From: an uncultured Sphingomonadaceae bacterium
Lineage (GTDB): Bacteria > Pseudomonadota > Alphaproteobacteria > Sphingomonadales > Sphingomonadaceae
Direction of reading: 5' to 3'
Assembly: GCA_937995515.1 (NCBI GenBank)
Contig: CALKJZ010000021.1
Coordinates: forward strand, 62,001-126,000
Length of the DNA stretch: 64,000 nt
Part shown: positions 1-9,627 of the stretch, one piece after another
How positions within the stretch are numbered: the stretch's first letter is position 1
Layout of the letters: the number at the start of each line of letters is the position of its first letter
Notes under the pieces: generated by a model
Seen by the model: the letters and a program-made list of their open reading frames with translations, nothing else
Database searches by the model: none
Told to the model about the DNA's origin: nothing
Made by a program: the position numbers and the translations under genes

Positions 1-78
1 CCGCTCCGGCACAGCCTGTGCACAGGCCGCAAGCATGGGCGAAAGCAGCAGCGCAAGGAGACGTGCCGGGCGCCTCAT
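1..78 (-). CDS. Outer-membrane efflux lipoprotein, N-terminal fragment (runs off the window)
   Basis: Only the first 26 codons are inside the window. They encode a classic lipoprotein signal peptide: two arginines, a leucine-rich core and the lipobox L-A-A-C with the cysteine at residue 19. The ATG (78..76) overlaps the stop of the upstream HlyD-like gene in an ATGA, so the two are translationally coupled. The position, last in an ABC exporter operon after permease, ATPase and membrane-fusion protein, makes an outer-membrane factor of the TolC/NodT lipoprotein type the most likely identity. That is inference, because the mature protein is not visible. The lipoprotein signal itself is seen directly. 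Confidence 0.6.
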   Translation of the reverse strand, partial: MRRPARLLALLLSPMLAACAQAVPER

Positions 79-1067
79 GGCGCGCCTGCAGGCGGCGGCG
101 AGGCCGGGCCCCGCGCGGGCAGGAAGGCATCGACCTGCTGGCCGATTGCAAACCCGCGCGCGTCTTCCGGCAGGGCGTAGATGAGCTGCAGCACGCGCAC
201 ATCGACCCGCTCGCTTGCCTGGTTCGTCAGCTGCCGCTTGGGCACCACCAGCGGCTCCATGCGCACGAACCGGGCTTCCACCTGCTCGGTCGCGCGGCCG
301 CGCGGCGCAACGATTGCCGCAGCGCCCAGCGCCACGCGACCGATCTCGGTCTCGTCGATGTCGATCCGCACATGCAGCGGGCGGGTCTCGCCCATGGTGA
401 TGGCAGGCGTGGAACTGCCGCCGGGCGCCGGGCCTGCCGTTACATACTGGCCCGGGCGCGTGCGCACCTGCAGGATCTCGCCCGCCATCGGCGCGCGCAG
501 CTCGCGGCGGCCGATTTCGGTCTCGGCGCTTTCGAGTGCGGCGGCAGCCCGCCCGGCGTCGGCCTCGGCAAGGGCCAGCCGGGCGGCGGCAGCCCGCAGC
601 GCCTCCTCGCGATCGATGCGCTGGGTCTCGGCGATGGCCGAAGGCTCGGACAGGCGGCGGAGCAGCGCAAGCTGGCGCGCGGCCGCATCGCGCTCCACCC
701 GCGCAGCCGTAATGGCCTGCCGCGCATAGGCGAGCGCCGCGCGCGCCTCTCCGGCCCGGGCCCGGGCATCGCGTGCGTCGAGCGCCAGCAGCAGCTGGCC
801 CTTCACCACCCGGTCGCCGGGCACCACTCGCACCTCGGTGACCACGCCCGGCACAAGCGGCGACAGCTCGACGAGCTCCGAGGCGGGCTCAACCAGCCCG
901 GCGCCCGCCACGCGCGCCTCGGTGAGCGAAGCCGGCGCCACCGGCGGCAGGATCCGGGCCGCGCCGATCGTTCGGTCCGGCTCGCCGCGCAGCGCAACCC
1001 AGAAGGCCAGTGCAAGCCCGACAAGGGCCATGAGCGGAAGGATCCAGCGCCGTCCCAATGCGGTCAT
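75..1067 (-). CDS. HlyD-family periplasmic adaptor (DevB-like membrane fusion protein)
   Basis: The 330-residue protein has one N-terminal membrane segment (about residues 9-27), then a lipoyl/biotinyl-like half-motif around residues 55-95 (PLVPGVVTEVRVVPGD...VVKGQLLLALD). A long alanine/arginine-rich helical hairpin (about 95-195) follows, then the second half-barrel. This is the architecture of HlyD/MacA/DevB adaptors that bridge an inner-membrane ABC exporter to an outer-membrane channel. It is fourth in order after tetR-divergent permease and ATPase genes. Its ATG overlaps the ATPase stop (1064-1067) and its stop overlaps the next lipoprotein start. The exported substrate cannot be told from sequence. 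Confidence 0.88.
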   Translation of the reverse strand: MTALGRRWILPLMALVGLALAFWVALRGEPDRTIGAARILPPVAPASLTEARVAGAGLVEPASELVELSPLVPGVVTEVRVVPGDRVVKGQLLLALDARDARARAGEARAALAYARQAITAARVERDAAARQLALLRRLSEPSAIAETQRIDREEALRAAAARLALAEADAGRAAAALESAETEIGRRELRAPMAGEILQVRTRPGQYVTAGPAPGGSSTPAITMGETRPLHVRIDIDETEIGRVALGAAAIVAPRGRATEQVEARFVRMEPLVVPKRQLTNQASERVDVRVLQLIYALPEDARGFAIGQQVDAFLPARGPASPPPAGAP

Positions 1068-1771
1068 GCCAGCAGCTCCTCGGGCGGCATCGTCGTGCCA
1101 TCATGCAGGATGCGCCCGTCTTCCATGCCGATGATCCGGTCAGCGAGGCCGAAGACCCGGTTGTCGTGGGTGACGATGATGACGGCGCGTTGAGGCTCGA
1201 GCGCAACCTCGCGCAGCAGCTCCATCACCCGCCGGCCGGAGGCGGCATCGAGGGCGGCGGTCGGCTCGTCGCAGACCACCAGCCGCGGCGCATGAACGAG
1301 CGCGCGCGCGATCGCCACCCGCTGCTGCTGCCCGCCGGAAAGCTGGCGCGGCAGGCGTCGGGCCATGGCACCGAGCCCCAGCCGCTCGAGCACGGCCTCA
1401 GCCCTCGCGATCGCCTCGGCGCGCGGCACGCCCGCCGCCACCAGCGGCACGGCCGCATTCTCGGCTGCCGTCAGCGTGGGGATGAGATTGTACTGCTGGA
1501 AGATGAAGCCGATGGTTGCGAGCCGGAAGAGCGCGAGATCACGATCGGGAAGCGCGTGGACATCGGTTCCGAACAAAAGAACGCGCCCTGCATCGGGGCG
1601 CAGGATGCCTGCAATGATCGAGATGAGCGTGGTCTTGCCGCTTCCGGATTCGCCCACGAGGTAGGTGAGCTGGCCCGGCTCGACGGCAAGGTCGATGCCG
1701 TGCAGCACCTGGACCCGCGCCTCGCCGGTGCCGAACCCCTTCACGATGCCGAAGATCTCGACAGCGCTCAC
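1064..1771 (-). CDS. ABC transporter ATP-binding protein (DevA/LolD/MacB type)
   Basis: This 235-residue nucleotide-binding subunit has a Walker A at residues 40-48 (GESGSGKTT), the ABC signature LSGGQQQR, Walker B with DEPTAALD, and the switch histidine in VTHD near the C terminus. The sequence belongs to the exporter subgroup that pairs with FtsX-like permeases (LolD, MacB, DevA). The start codon overlaps the permease stop and the stop overlaps the HlyD-like start, giving a tight three-gene exporter unit. It energises export by the neighbouring permease. Confidence 0.92.
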   Translation of the reverse strand: MSAVEIFGIVKGFGTGEARVQVLHGIDLAVEPGQLTYLVGESGSGKTTLISIIAGILRPDAGRVLLFGTDVHALPDRDLALFRLATIGFIFQQYNLIPTLTAAENAAVPLVAAGVPRAEAIARAEAVLERLGLGAMARRLPRQLSGGQQQRVAIARALVHAPRLVVCDEPTAALDAASGRRVMELLREVALEPQRAVIIVTHDNRVFGLADRIIGMEDGRILHDGTTMPPEELLA

Positions 1772-2904
1772 CGGAACACCTCGGCCGGATCAAGCCGCAG
1801 GACGCCGCGAATGGCCAGCATGCCGGTTGCCACCACCATCAGCGCCACGACGAGTGCGGTTCCAGCAAGGATCTGCCACGGCTGGAAGAAGCCCTTGAAC
1901 TGGTCGGTGTTGTTGAAGCTCTCGATGAACACGACGGCAAGACCCGTGCCGATGGCAATGCCAATGAGCGCAATCCATGCCGACTGGACGAGGACCATGA
2001 CGCGGATCTGGCCGTTGGTGACCCCAATGGCCTTCAGCGCTCCGAACTGGCGCAGGTTGTCCCGAATGAAGAGCGAAAAGGTGAGCCCGACGATGGCCAC
2101 CCCGACGACAAAGCCGAGCGCCACCGTGATCCCGAAATTGAATGGAATGCCGGTAAAGGCGATCACATAGTCGATATTGTCGCCCACCCAGTCGGTGCGC
2201 TCGCGGGCCTTGAGGCCGGTGGCCGCCTCGATCCGCCGTGCGACCTCGCGCGGATCCTCGCCGGGCGCGGCTCTCGCCAGGATGAAGCTCATGCGGTTGC
2301 GCGTGCCCGGCACGAACTCCAGCGCCTGCGCATAGCGGGTGTAGAACAGCACGCCCGAGGTAAAGGTCGGATCGACATCGACGATTCCGGCCACCACCGC
2401 GCGCCGGTCGTTCAGCTCGAGCTCGCGGCCAAGGCGCGCCCCCTTGCCGGGGAAGATGCGGCGGAAGCCGATCTCGTCGACGACGATCGCGCCGGGCGCG
2501 CGCAGCGCCTCGCGCGAGCCCTCGAGGAACCGCGCCGGCACACCGATGAGGCTTGCGTCGTCCACCCCGATCACGCTCACCCGCTCGAGCTTGCCCTCGG
2601 GCGTGCGCACGCTGCCGCCCTCGCGCAGGTGCGGGACAGCCCACAGCACGCCGGGCACGCCGCGCACGCGGGCAAGATCGGTATCCGGCAGGGGGAGCGT
2701 TCCATCGACGGCAACCGCCTTGGCATCCATCACCCAGATGTCGGCCTCCGGTACCGCCCAGACGGCATTTCCCGCGCGGCCGACGAGATTGACGAACAGG
2801 GTCGCCTGCTGGGCGATGAGCAGGGTGGAGAAGCCGATGCCGAAGAGGAGGCCGAGATATTTCACCCGGTCCCCGGTCAGCATCCTGAGCGCAATCCACC
2901 ACAT
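1768..2904 (-). CDS. ABC transporter permease, FtsX-like (DevC-like)
   Basis: From the ATG at 2904 the protein is 378 residues and starts MWWIALRMLTGDRVKYLGLL. That is the short cytoplasmic leader and first membrane helix typical of DevC/MacB-type permeases. A large periplasmic loop follows (about 40-260), then three C-terminal membrane helices (roughly 265-290, 315-345, 350-370) ending LDPAEVFR. The open frame extends upstream to 3129, but that part crosses the TetR operator and the divergent tetR start, so 2904 is preferred despite a weak ribosome binding site. It is the first gene of the exporter operon, under the 14-bp palindrome. Confidence 0.88.
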   Translation of the reverse strand: MWWIALRMLTGDRVKYLGLLFGIGFSTLLIAQQATLFVNLVGRAGNAVWAVPEADIWVMDAKAVAVDGTLPLPDTDLARVRGVPGVLWAVPHLREGGSVRTPEGKLERVSVIGVDDASLIGVPARFLEGSREALRAPGAIVVDEIGFRRIFPGKGARLGRELELNDRRAVVAGIVDVDPTFTSGVLFYTRYAQALEFVPGTRNRMSFILARAAPGEDPREVARRIEAATGLKARERTDWVGDNIDYVIAFTGIPFNFGITVALGFVVGVAIVGLTFSLFIRDNLRQFGALKAIGVTNGQIRVMVLVQSAWIALIGIAIGTGLAVVFIESFNNTDQFKGFFQPWQILAGTALVVALMVVATGMLAIRGVLRLDPAEVFR

Positions 2905-2939
2905 GGCGCCGGGGGGATCCTTTCGACTCGAGTTTTTAA

Positions 2940-2953
2940 AACGAGCGCTCGTT
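2940..2953. promoter_or_regulatory. TetR operator, perfect 14-bp palindrome
   Basis: AACGAGCGCTCGTT is a perfect inverted repeat in the 94-bp gap between the divergent exporter operon (start 2904, minus) and the tetR gene (start 2999, plus). It lies next to an AT-rich stretch (TTTTTAAAA) that could supply -10 elements. TetR-family repressors commonly bind such palindromes to control both their own gene and a divergent efflux operon. The palindrome is seen directly; its binding by the adjacent TetR is inferred. Confidence 0.7.
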
Positions 2954-2998
2954 CCAAATATCCTTGCTCCGCAGCCTGTCAACTGCGATGATGCTGGC

Positions 2999-3607
2999 AT
3001 GGCCCGCACCCGATGCCCCGACCGCGAGGAGGCCCGCAGGCGCGCGATCCTCGATGCCGCGGCACGGGTGTTCCGCCGCGAGGGGCTGCGGTCCGCCCCC
3101 GTCTCGGCGATCTGCCGCGAGGCGGGCATCTCCGCCGGCCAGCTCTACTATTATTTCCCCGGCAAGGAGGCGCTGATCGAGGCCATGGCCGAGGCCGATC
3201 TTGCCGGGATCCGCGCGCTCGCCGAACAGCTCGTCTCGCTCGACGATCTGCTCTCGGCAGCCGTCGCACAGAAAGACTCGCACCCGCACGATGCCTGGCA
3301 GCACCGCCAGATGCTCGGCGGCAGCCTTGCCTTCGACCTGCACGCCGAGGCAGCCCGCAACCCGCGCATCCACGCGATCGTGAAGGCGCACTACCGGGCG
3401 ATCGAGGCGCTGTTCGGCGAACGGCTGCGCCGGGCGCAGGAGGCCGGCGAGGTCGATCCCCGCCACGATCCCGAGCGGCTCGCGCGGCTGATCGGCGCGG
3501 TGCGCGAGGGCCTTCTCACCATGGCCGCTGTGGACCCGGCCATGGCCGACGAGGCGCTGAAAGCCGAGGTGCGCACACTCCTCGACCGGCTTGCCCGCGG
3601 CCGCTGA
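2999..3607 (+). CDS. TetR/AcrR-family transcriptional regulator
   Basis: This is a 202-residue protein. Its N-terminal helix-turn-helix includes AARVFRREGLRSAPVSAICREAGISAGQLYYYFPGKEAL (about residues 22-60, the canonical TetR signature ending in Y-Y-F-x-x-K-E-A-L). A helical ligand-binding domain of ordinary size follows. The ATG at 2999 is chosen because it places the HTH at the usual distance from the N terminus; the open frame further upstream runs through the operator and the opposite gene. Divergence from the ABC exporter operon suggests it is the local repressor, induced by an exported compound. Confidence 0.9.
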   Translation: MARTRCPDREEARRRAILDAAARVFRREGLRSAPVSAICREAGISAGQLYYYFPGKEALIEAMAEADLAGIRALAEQLVSLDDLLSAAVAQKDSHPHDAWQHRQMLGGSLAFDLHAEAARNPRIHAIVKAHYRAIEALFGERLRRAQEAGEVDPRHDPERLARLIGAVREGLLTMAAVDPAMADEALKAEVRTLLDRLARGR

Positions 3608-3623
3608 GGCCCGGGCGCCTCAG
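3604..3623. terminator. Hairpin between convergent tetR and uvrB
   Basis: The sequence CTGAGGC, a 6-nt loop, then GCCTCAG forms a 7-bp stem. The tetR stop codon lies in one arm and the uvrB stop codon in the other. There is no T-run, so it is at best a bidirectional GC-rich terminator. The same CTGAGGC/GCCTCAG arm recurs at other convergent gene ends in the window. Confidence 0.4.
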
Positions 3624-5809
3624 GGCCGCCCGCGCATCCGCTTCGCGCGCACCCTGCCCCGGTGGCTGGTGGTGGTGCCGGGCCTGCCGCCGACAGCCCG
3701 GCCGGATGCCGGTGCGGCGAGGTGCGCCGGCGGAATGCCCAGTTCGCCCGCTTCCAGCCGCCGGATCTCGTCGCGCAGCCGTGCCGCCTCCTCGAACTCG
3801 AGATTGGCAGCCGCCGCGTGCATCCGTTTCTCGAGTTCGGCAACATGGCTTTTCAGATTGTGCCCGACAAGGTGCGGGGTTTCGTCGTCGATCGCCACCG
3901 TCAGATGGTCTTTGGCGGCGACATCGCCGACGATGTCGGCAATCTTCTTCCGGACCGTCTCGGGCGTGATGCCATGGGCGGCGTTGTAGGCCAGCTGGCG
4001 CGCGCGCCGGCGCTCGGTCTCGGCGAGCGCCCGCTCCATCGATCCAGTCACCGTATCGGCGTAGAGGATCACGCGGCCGTCGACGTTGCGCGCGGCCCGG
4101 CCAATCGTCTGCACGAGCGACGTCTCCGAGCGCAGGAACCCCTCCTTGTCGGCATCGAGGATGCACACGAGGCCGCATTCCGGAATGTCGAGCCCTTCGC
4201 GCAGCAGGTTGATGCCCACCAGCACGTCATAGATACCCAGTCTCAGATCGCGGATCAGCTCGATCCGCTCGAGCGTCTCGACATCGCTGTGCATGTAGCG
4301 CACGCGCAGGCCCGCCTCGTGCAGATATTCGGTCAGGTCCTCGGCCATCTTCTTCGTGAGCGTGGTCACCAGCGTGCGATAGCCCCGCGCTGCCGTCGCC
4401 TTCGCCTCGGCGATGAGATCGTCCACCTGGTCCTCGACGGGGCGGACCTCGACCGGCGGATCGACCAGCCCGGTCGGGCGGATCACCTGCTCCACGAACA
4501 CGCCGCCGGTCTCGTTCAGTTCCCAGGGGCCCGGCGTTGCGGAGACCGCGATCGTCTGCGGCCGCATGGCATCCCACTCCTCGAAGCGCAGGGGCCGGTT
4601 GTCGACACAGCTGGGCAGGCGGAAGCCATATTCGGCAAGCGTCACCTTCCGCGCCCGGTCTCCGCGCGCCATGCCGCCCACCTGCGGGATCGTGACATGG
4701 CTTTCGTCCACGAACAATAGCGCATTGTCGGGCAGATATTCGAACAGGGTCGGAGGCGGCTCGCCGGGAAGACGGCCGGTCAGGAACCGGGAATAATTCT
4801 CGATTCCCGCGCACGAGCCGGTGGCGGCGATCATTTCGAGATCGAAGTTGGTGCGCTGCTCCAGCCGCTGGTGCTCGAGCAGCCGGCCCTCGGCCAGAAG
4901 CTCCTTCAGCCGCTCCTCCAGCTCGTGGCGGATGGCAACCATCGCCTGCTGGAGCGTCGGCCCCGGGGTCACGTAATGGCTGTTGGCATAGATCTTCACC
5001 ATCTCGAGGCCGGCGATCGTCTGCCCGGTCAGCGGGTCGAACTCATCGATCTTTTCGATCTCCTCGCCAAAGAAGCTGATCCGCCACGCCATGTCCTCAT
5101 AGTGGGAGGGGAAGAGCTCCAGCGTGTCGCCGCGCAGGCGGAAGGTGCCGCGGGTGAGCGACTGGTCGTTGCGCCGGTATTGCAGCGCCACCAGCTTGCG
5201 CACGATCTCGCGCACGTCGTGCGTGTCGCCCCTTCTGAGCGCGAAGGTCATCGCCGAATAGGTTTCCACCGAGCCGATGCCATAGAGGCAGGACACGGAG
5301 GCAACGATCAGCACATCGTCGCGCTCGAGCAGCGCCCGGGTTGCCGAATGGCGCATGCGGTCGATCGTCTCGTTGATCGAGCTCTCCTTCTCGATATAGG
5401 TATCCGTGCGCGGTACATAGGCCTCCGGCTGGTAGTAATCATAATAGCTTACGAAATACTCAACAGCATTATTTGGAAAAAATCCCTTGAACTCGGCATA
5501 GAGCTGGGCTGCAAGGATCTTGTTGGGCGCAAGCACCAGCGTGGGCCGCTGCAGGGCCTCCACCACCTTGGCCATGGTGTAGGTCTTGCCCGAGCCGGTG
5601 ACACCGAGCAGCACCTGGGTGCGCTCGCCCGCCTCGATTCCCGCCACGAGCTCGGCGATCGCCTGCGGCTGGTCGCCGGCGGGCGCATAGTCGGAGACCA
5701 GCTCGAAGCGCCGGCCGCCCTCGCTCTTTTCCGGCCGCTGTGGCCGGTGGGCGACAAAATCGGGCGCAAGCGGAAGCTCGTCGAGCGAGGTGCGGATCGC
5801 GATGGCCAT
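3620..5809 (-). CDS. uvrB: Excinuclease ABC subunit B
   Basis: This is a 729-residue UvrB, slightly longer than the roughly 670-residue enterobacterial enzyme. Walker A is GVTGSGKT at residues 69-76. The beta-hairpin region that clamps DNA is visible as [16 protein letters not shown] (about 118-135). Helicase motifs include DESH, SATPG and the motif VI region QTIGRAARN. The C-terminal UVR domain, which contacts UvrA/UvrC, is present ([19 protein letters not shown]). A basic Gly/Arg-rich tail of about 35 residues follows it. UvrB loads at lesions with UvrA and recruits UvrC in nucleotide excision repair. Confidence 0.97.
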   Translation of the reverse strand: MAIAIRTSLDELPLAPDFVAHRPQRPEKSEGGRRFELVSDYAPAGDQPQAIAELVAGIEAGERTQVLLGVTGSGKTYTMAKVVEALQRPTLVLAPNKILAAQLYAEFKGFFPNNAVEYFVSYYDYYQPEAYVPRTDTYIEKESSINETIDRMRHSATRALLERDDVLIVASVSCLYGIGSVETYSAMTFALRRGDTHDVREIVRKLVALQYRRNDQSLTRGTFRLRGDTLELFPSHYEDMAWRISFFGEEIEKIDEFDPLTGQTIAGLEMVKIYANSHYVTPGPTLQQAMVAIRHELEERLKELLAEGRLLEHQRLEQRTNFDLEMIAATGSCAGIENYSRFLTGRLPGEPPPTLFEYLPDNALLFVDESHVTIPQVGGMARGDRARKVTLAEYGFRLPSCVDNRPLRFEEWDAMRPQTIAVSATPGPWELNETGGVFVEQVIRPTGLVDPPVEVRPVEDQVDDLIAEAKATAARGYRTLVTTLTKKMAEDLTEYLHEAGLRVRYMHSDVETLERIELIRDLRLGIYDVLVGINLLREGLDIPECGLVCILDADKEGFLRSETSLVQTIGRAARNVDGRVILYADTVTGSMERALAETERRRARQLAYNAAHGITPETVRKKIADIVGDVAAKDHLTVAIDDETPHLVGHNLKSHVAELEKRMHAAAANLEFEEAARLRDEIRRLEAGELGIPPAHLAAPASGRAVGGRPGTTTSHRGRVRAKRMRGRP

Positions 5810-5818
5810 GCCAGCAAT

Positions 5819-6154
5819 CTAGGGGGTGGGCGCGCGCGCCGCCAGCGCCGCCAGCGCCGCCACCAGCGCGCCCACCGGCAGCATCAGCGGCCGCAACCGC
5901 CTGAGAAACTCGGCGAGCGCAAGGTCGATTTCGGCATCCGACCGGCCGCGCCCCGCCTCGATTGCCTCCCCTGCCACCCGCAGTTCGCTGGGCAGGATCA
6001 GCACGAGGAGCGCCCACATCGGAAGCGTCAGAAACCCGTCGCGCACCTTCACCACGCGCGCGACAGCCGCGCTGGAGATAACCGGAGGCCGGAGCGCGTA
6101 CGGATCCCGCGGGATCTCGAGGCTGATCCCAGCCCTCGGTCGGGGCTTGTCCAC
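5819..6154 (-). CDS. Small hypothetical membrane protein upstream of uvrB
   Basis: A 111-residue open frame starts with GTG (MDKPRPRAGISLEIPRDPYALR). It contains a hydrophobic stretch at about 42-56 (LTLPMWALLVLILPSEL) and a C-terminal hydrophobic Ala/Leu helix at about 90-107. Only 9 bp separate its stop from the uvrB ATG, so it could be co-transcribed with uvrB. I recognise no family. The composition is plausible for a real protein, but no strong ribosome binding site was seen. Confidence 0.5.
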   Translation of the reverse strand: MDKPRPRAGISLEIPRDPYALRPPVISSAAVARVVKVRDGFLTLPMWALLVLILPSELRVAGEAIEAGRGRSDAEIDLALAEFLRRLRPLMLPVGALVAALAALAARAPTP

Positions 6155-6206
6155 GTGCCGCGAACCGGGCCCGCGCGGAAGATGACCCGCGGAAAGCGGG
6201 CAAAGC

Positions 6207-6242
6207 TTATGAACATGGAAACGGTTTTATGAACATGGAAAC
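6207..6242. repeat. 20-bp tandem repeat at the pgaC remnant 3' end
   Basis: The block TTATGAACATGGAAAC occurs at 6207 and 6227 (period 20). On the minus strand it places two out-of-phase copies of the terminal coding sequence and stop region at the end of the degraded synthase gene. Confidence 0.7.
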
Positions 6243-7260
6243 AAGCCAGAAGGCCAGCGGATACGAGATCACCCGGACCGGCGAGCGCAGCATGTCGGGC
6301 TCCTGGCAGCGCTCGATTGCGTGGCTCACGAGCGCCTGGGCGTGGAAGGTGAGCGCCAGCACTGCGCCCCACCAGTGCGGCAGCAGCGACACGTGGGTGA
6401 CATGGGCGGGACAGGATACGCCGGCGAGAACCAGCAGCGTGAGGCTGCATGCCGAACGACGAGAGCACCAAGAGGAGATGGTTGAACCAGACCGGGAGCA
6501 GGTCGCGCGCGTGTCCGCGCAGCATGGGGCCCTATCGTCCAGCAGCATCTGCACGTCGCCCGCGGCCCAGCGCACCCGCTGGCGCCACAGGCGACGAAGC
6601 GTCTCCGGCATCGGGATCCACCTCCTGACACCCGGCACATGGGCCGCGCGCCACCCGGCAAGCTGGATGCGCCAGCTGATGTCGATGTGGTCGGTCAGCA
6701 TGTGCGACGACCACCAGCCGGCATCGTGCAGCGCCTGGCGGCGGAATCCGGCGATGACCCAAGAGACGGGGCACAGCCGCCCACAGGCGGTCTGCACCCG
6801 CCTGACGAGCCCGATGATCGAGGAGAACTCGCCCAGCTGAAGGCGGTCGAGCAGCGCGGCGCCATCGATGCACAAAAGCCGCTCGTGCCGCGCCAGCATG
6901 GCGCCGATGTTCAGCGCATTGGCCTTGCCGCCGTTTGCGGCGAGGTGCAGCACCCGCAGCCGGGGGAGCGCGCAGCGCCAGCGCGTCGAGGATGGTGCCC
7001 GTGCCGTCGCGACTGCCATCGTTGGTCGCGATCACCTCGAGATCGGGGTAGTCGACCGCGCAGGCGGTCGCGAGCGTCTCGATCGCCGTTTCGCTCTGGT
7101 TGTGGCAGGAAACGAGGATGGAAAGGGCGGCCAGGTCTCGAGCGCCGGCGGCGCGAGATCACGGCCTCGGGGACGCTCGCGCCAGAACCAGTAGAACAGC
7201 CCGCCCGCCATCCAGTACCACGCCATCACGGACGAATAGGCGAAGAGAAACAGCGGCAGC
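6207..7260 (-). pseudogene. pgaC: Decayed poly-N-acetylglucosamine synthase (pgaC remnant)
   Basis: Reading across frames recovers a PgaC-type GT2 glycosyltransferase. It begins with a membrane segment ending in VMAWYWMAGGLFYWFWRERP. The GT-A start SILVSCHNQSE and TNDGSRDGTG follow, then NGGKANALN, GEFSSIIGL, MLTDHIDISWR and PETLRRLWRQRVRW, and finally C-terminal membrane helices. The frame breaks at a C-run near 7110, again at a C-run near 6970, and at least twice more between about 6440 and 6550. About 35 residues that normally follow the CIDGD motif are missing, and the TED motif reads TDH. The gene therefore cannot make a normal enzyme. Its 3' end carries a 20-bp tandem duplication. Confidence 0.82.
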
Positions 7261-8180
7261 AGCTCGAGGCAGCAAGGAGCGCCTCCGGGTTGGGCGTGGT
7301 GGCAGGATCATCGAGAACGGGCGTGGAACGCGGCTGGGGGGCCGCCATGGCATCCGCGGCAGCGCTCGCCTCGCGCAGCCGCTCGGCTTCGAGAAAGGCA
7401 AGGACACGGCCATCGGCCGCACGAGGGTTCGCAGGTTCGGCGGCAAGCACAGCCTCGTAGAGCACAAGCGCAGCCTCGGGCTGGCGCCGGAACATCCGGG
7501 CATCGGCCTCTGCCTCAAGCGCAAACGGCGGCAGCGGGCCGTCGCGGCGCAACGCGGCGGCCTCGGCGGCCACCTCCTCCATGCGCACCCGGTCGCACAG
7601 GCCCACCATCCGGTCGAGCCGAAGTCGGCGAACCAGCGCCGGATCGCGGCCGGAGTCGCGTGCCAGCTCCTCGAGCAGGGCCTCCTCGGCGGCGATCGCG
7701 CGGTCGGTGCGCTCGAAGCGGCGCCGCGGCTCAGCCGGGCGGACCTCGATGCCCCGGCGGGTGAGCGCTGCGGCCTTGTCCGCCCTGCGCTCCGGGGGAG
7801 CACCCGCGAGTGCGCCAGCGCCATGGGGGCCGCGCTGCCGGTCAACAATCGCGGCCATCGTTGTGCGCGCTTCCCGGTTTTCCGGGTCCAGCATCAGCAC
7901 CTCGCCACAGGCACGAAGCGCTGCAAGATCGTCGCCATGGCGCAGCTGCGCATCGCCCTCGGCAACGAGTCGCTCGACCGGCAGCGGCAACTCCCGCGGC
8001 GCATCGGGGATGCGGAGAGCCTCGTCGCTGCGGCCCTGGTCAGCCGGCATCGCGCGCGCGGCGCGTCCCGGCCAGACGATCCGCCTGCGCGGTCGTGCCA
8101 TCTGCCAGTGTCAGCAGCAGCACGGCGGAGGTGTGAAGGGCGCCGGATGGGCGCCCGGGGGGCACGCAACACCTGCACCG
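7226..8180 (-). pseudogene. pgaA: N-terminal remnant of a PgaA-like export protein
   Basis: The frame 8101..7226 encodes TPR-like helices: [13 protein letters not shown], then [22 protein letters not shown], then [35 protein letters not shown]. This resembles the periplasmic TPR domain of the PNAG exporter PgaA. A plausible signal-peptide-like stretch lies just upstream in another frame (about 8100-8170), so a frameshift probably separates it. The frame runs straight into the pgaC membrane segment and ends about 30 bp inside it. The PgaA beta-barrel and all of pgaB are absent. Assignment to pgaA rests mainly on adjacency to pgaC. The remaining bases up to 8308 show nothing else. Confidence 0.6.
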
Positions 8181-8308
8181 CAATCGTCGCGTGACCGGCC
8201 AGAGTCCATCCCGCGCCCCCGCGCCGGCCAGCGCCTTGCCGCGCCCTGTTCAATCGCCGCTTTCCCGGCGCCGGAACCGCGGGCGCACAGGCCTTCCGGG
8301 CCGGGATA

Positions 8309-9568
8309 TCAGGCGGCCTTTTCGCCCTGCATCACCTGCACCGGCGGCTTGGATCCAGCCACCACGTCGCCGTCGACCACGATTTCGCTCACATTGTCGA
8401 GGCTGGGCAGCTCGAACATCGTATCGAGGAGGATATTCTCCATGATCGACCTGAGGCCGCGCGCGCCCGTCTTGCGCTCGATGGCCTTCTTGGCGATGCC
8501 CGAGAGCGCGTCGGCATTGAAGGAGAGGCGCACGCCTTCCATCTCGAACAGCTTGCCATACTGGCGGGTTAGCGCGTTCTTGGGCTCCGTCAGGATCTTG
8601 ACGAGCGCATCCTCATCGAGATCCTCGAGCGTTGCAATCACCGGCAGGCGGCCGACGAACTCGGGGATGAGCCCGAACTTCAGAAGATCCTCCGGCTCGC
8701 AATGGCGCAGCACCTCGCCTGTGCGCCGCTCGTCGGGCGCGGCCACATGGGCGCCGAAGCCGATGGACTTGCCCTGCAGCCGGTCGGAGATGATCCGCTC
8801 GAGCCCGGCGAAGGCACCCCCGCAGATGAACAGGATATTGGTGGTGTCGACCTGCAGGAACTCCTGCTGCGGATGCTTGCGCCCGCCCTGGGGCGGCACG
8901 CTTGCGGTCGTACCCTCCATGATCTTGAGAAGCGCCTGCTGCACGCCCTCGCCCGAGACGTCGCGGGTGATCGACGGGTTGTCGGACTTGCGGGAGATCT
9001 TGTCGATCTCGTCGATGTAGACGATGCCGCGCTGGGCGCGCTCGACATTGTAGTCGGAGGCCTGGAGCAGCTTCAGGATGATATTTTCCACATCCTCGCC
9101 CACATAGCCGGCCTCGGTCAGGGTGGTTGCATCGGCCATGGTGAAGGGCACGTCGAGGATCCGCGCCAGCGTCTGCGCAAGCAGGGTCTTGCCGCAGCCG
9201 GTGGGCCCGACGAGCAGGATGTTGGACTTGGCCAGCTCGACATCAGCGCCCTTGGCGCCGTGGGCGAGGCGCTTGTAGTGGTTGTGAACCGCAACCGAAA
9301 GGACGCGCTTGGCGTGCTTCTGGCCGACCACATAGTCGTCGAGCACGGCCATGATCTCGCGCGGGGTGGGCACGCCATCCCGGGTTTTCACCAGCGCGCC
9401 CTTCGATTCCTCGCGGATGATGTCGTTGCAAAGCTCGACGCATTCGTCGCAGATGAACACCGTCGGCCCGGCGATCAGCTTTTTCACCTCGTGCTGGCTC
9501 TTGCCGCAGAAGGAGCAGTAAAGGGTGTTCTTGCCGTCGCCGTTGCTGCTGGTCTTGCTCATATGCAT
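8309..9568 (-). CDS. clpX: ATP-dependent Clp protease ATP-binding subunit ClpX
   Basis: The protein has 419 residues. The N-terminal C4 zinc-binding domain is complete (CSFCGK at about 18-23, then CDECVELC). The AAA+ module has Walker A GPTGCGKT, Walker B YIDEIDKI, the pore-loop region, the sensor-2 region and the C-terminal [10 protein letters not shown] helix. ClpX unfolds tagged substrates and feeds them to ClpP. The start could be ATG at 9568 (MHMSK) or the ATG two codons later. It is the third gene of a minus-strand run clpP, GNAT, clpX. Confidence 0.97.
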   Translation of the reverse strand: MHMSKTSSNGDGKNTLYCSFCGKSQHEVKKLIAGPTVFICDECVELCNDIIREESKGALVKTRDGVPTPREIMAVLDDYVVGQKHAKRVLSVAVHNHYKRLAHGAKGADVELAKSNILLVGPTGCGKTLLAQTLARILDVPFTMADATTLTEAGYVGEDVENIILKLLQASDYNVERAQRGIVYIDEIDKISRKSDNPSITRDVSGEGVQQALLKIMEGTTASVPPQGGRKHPQQEFLQVDTTNILFICGGAFAGLERIISDRLQGKSIGFGAHVAAPDERRTGEVLRHCEPEDLLKFGLIPEFVGRLPVIATLEDLDEDALVKILTEPKNALTRQYGKLFEMEGVRLSFNADALSGIAKKAIERKTGARGLRSIMENILLDTMFELPSLDNVSEIVVDGDVVAGSKPPVQVMQGEKAA

Positions 9569-9627
9569 CCTTCACGGGCTGCGCATGAGGCGCGCCGCTG
9601 TGACCCGCATATGTTAGCGCAGGCCCA

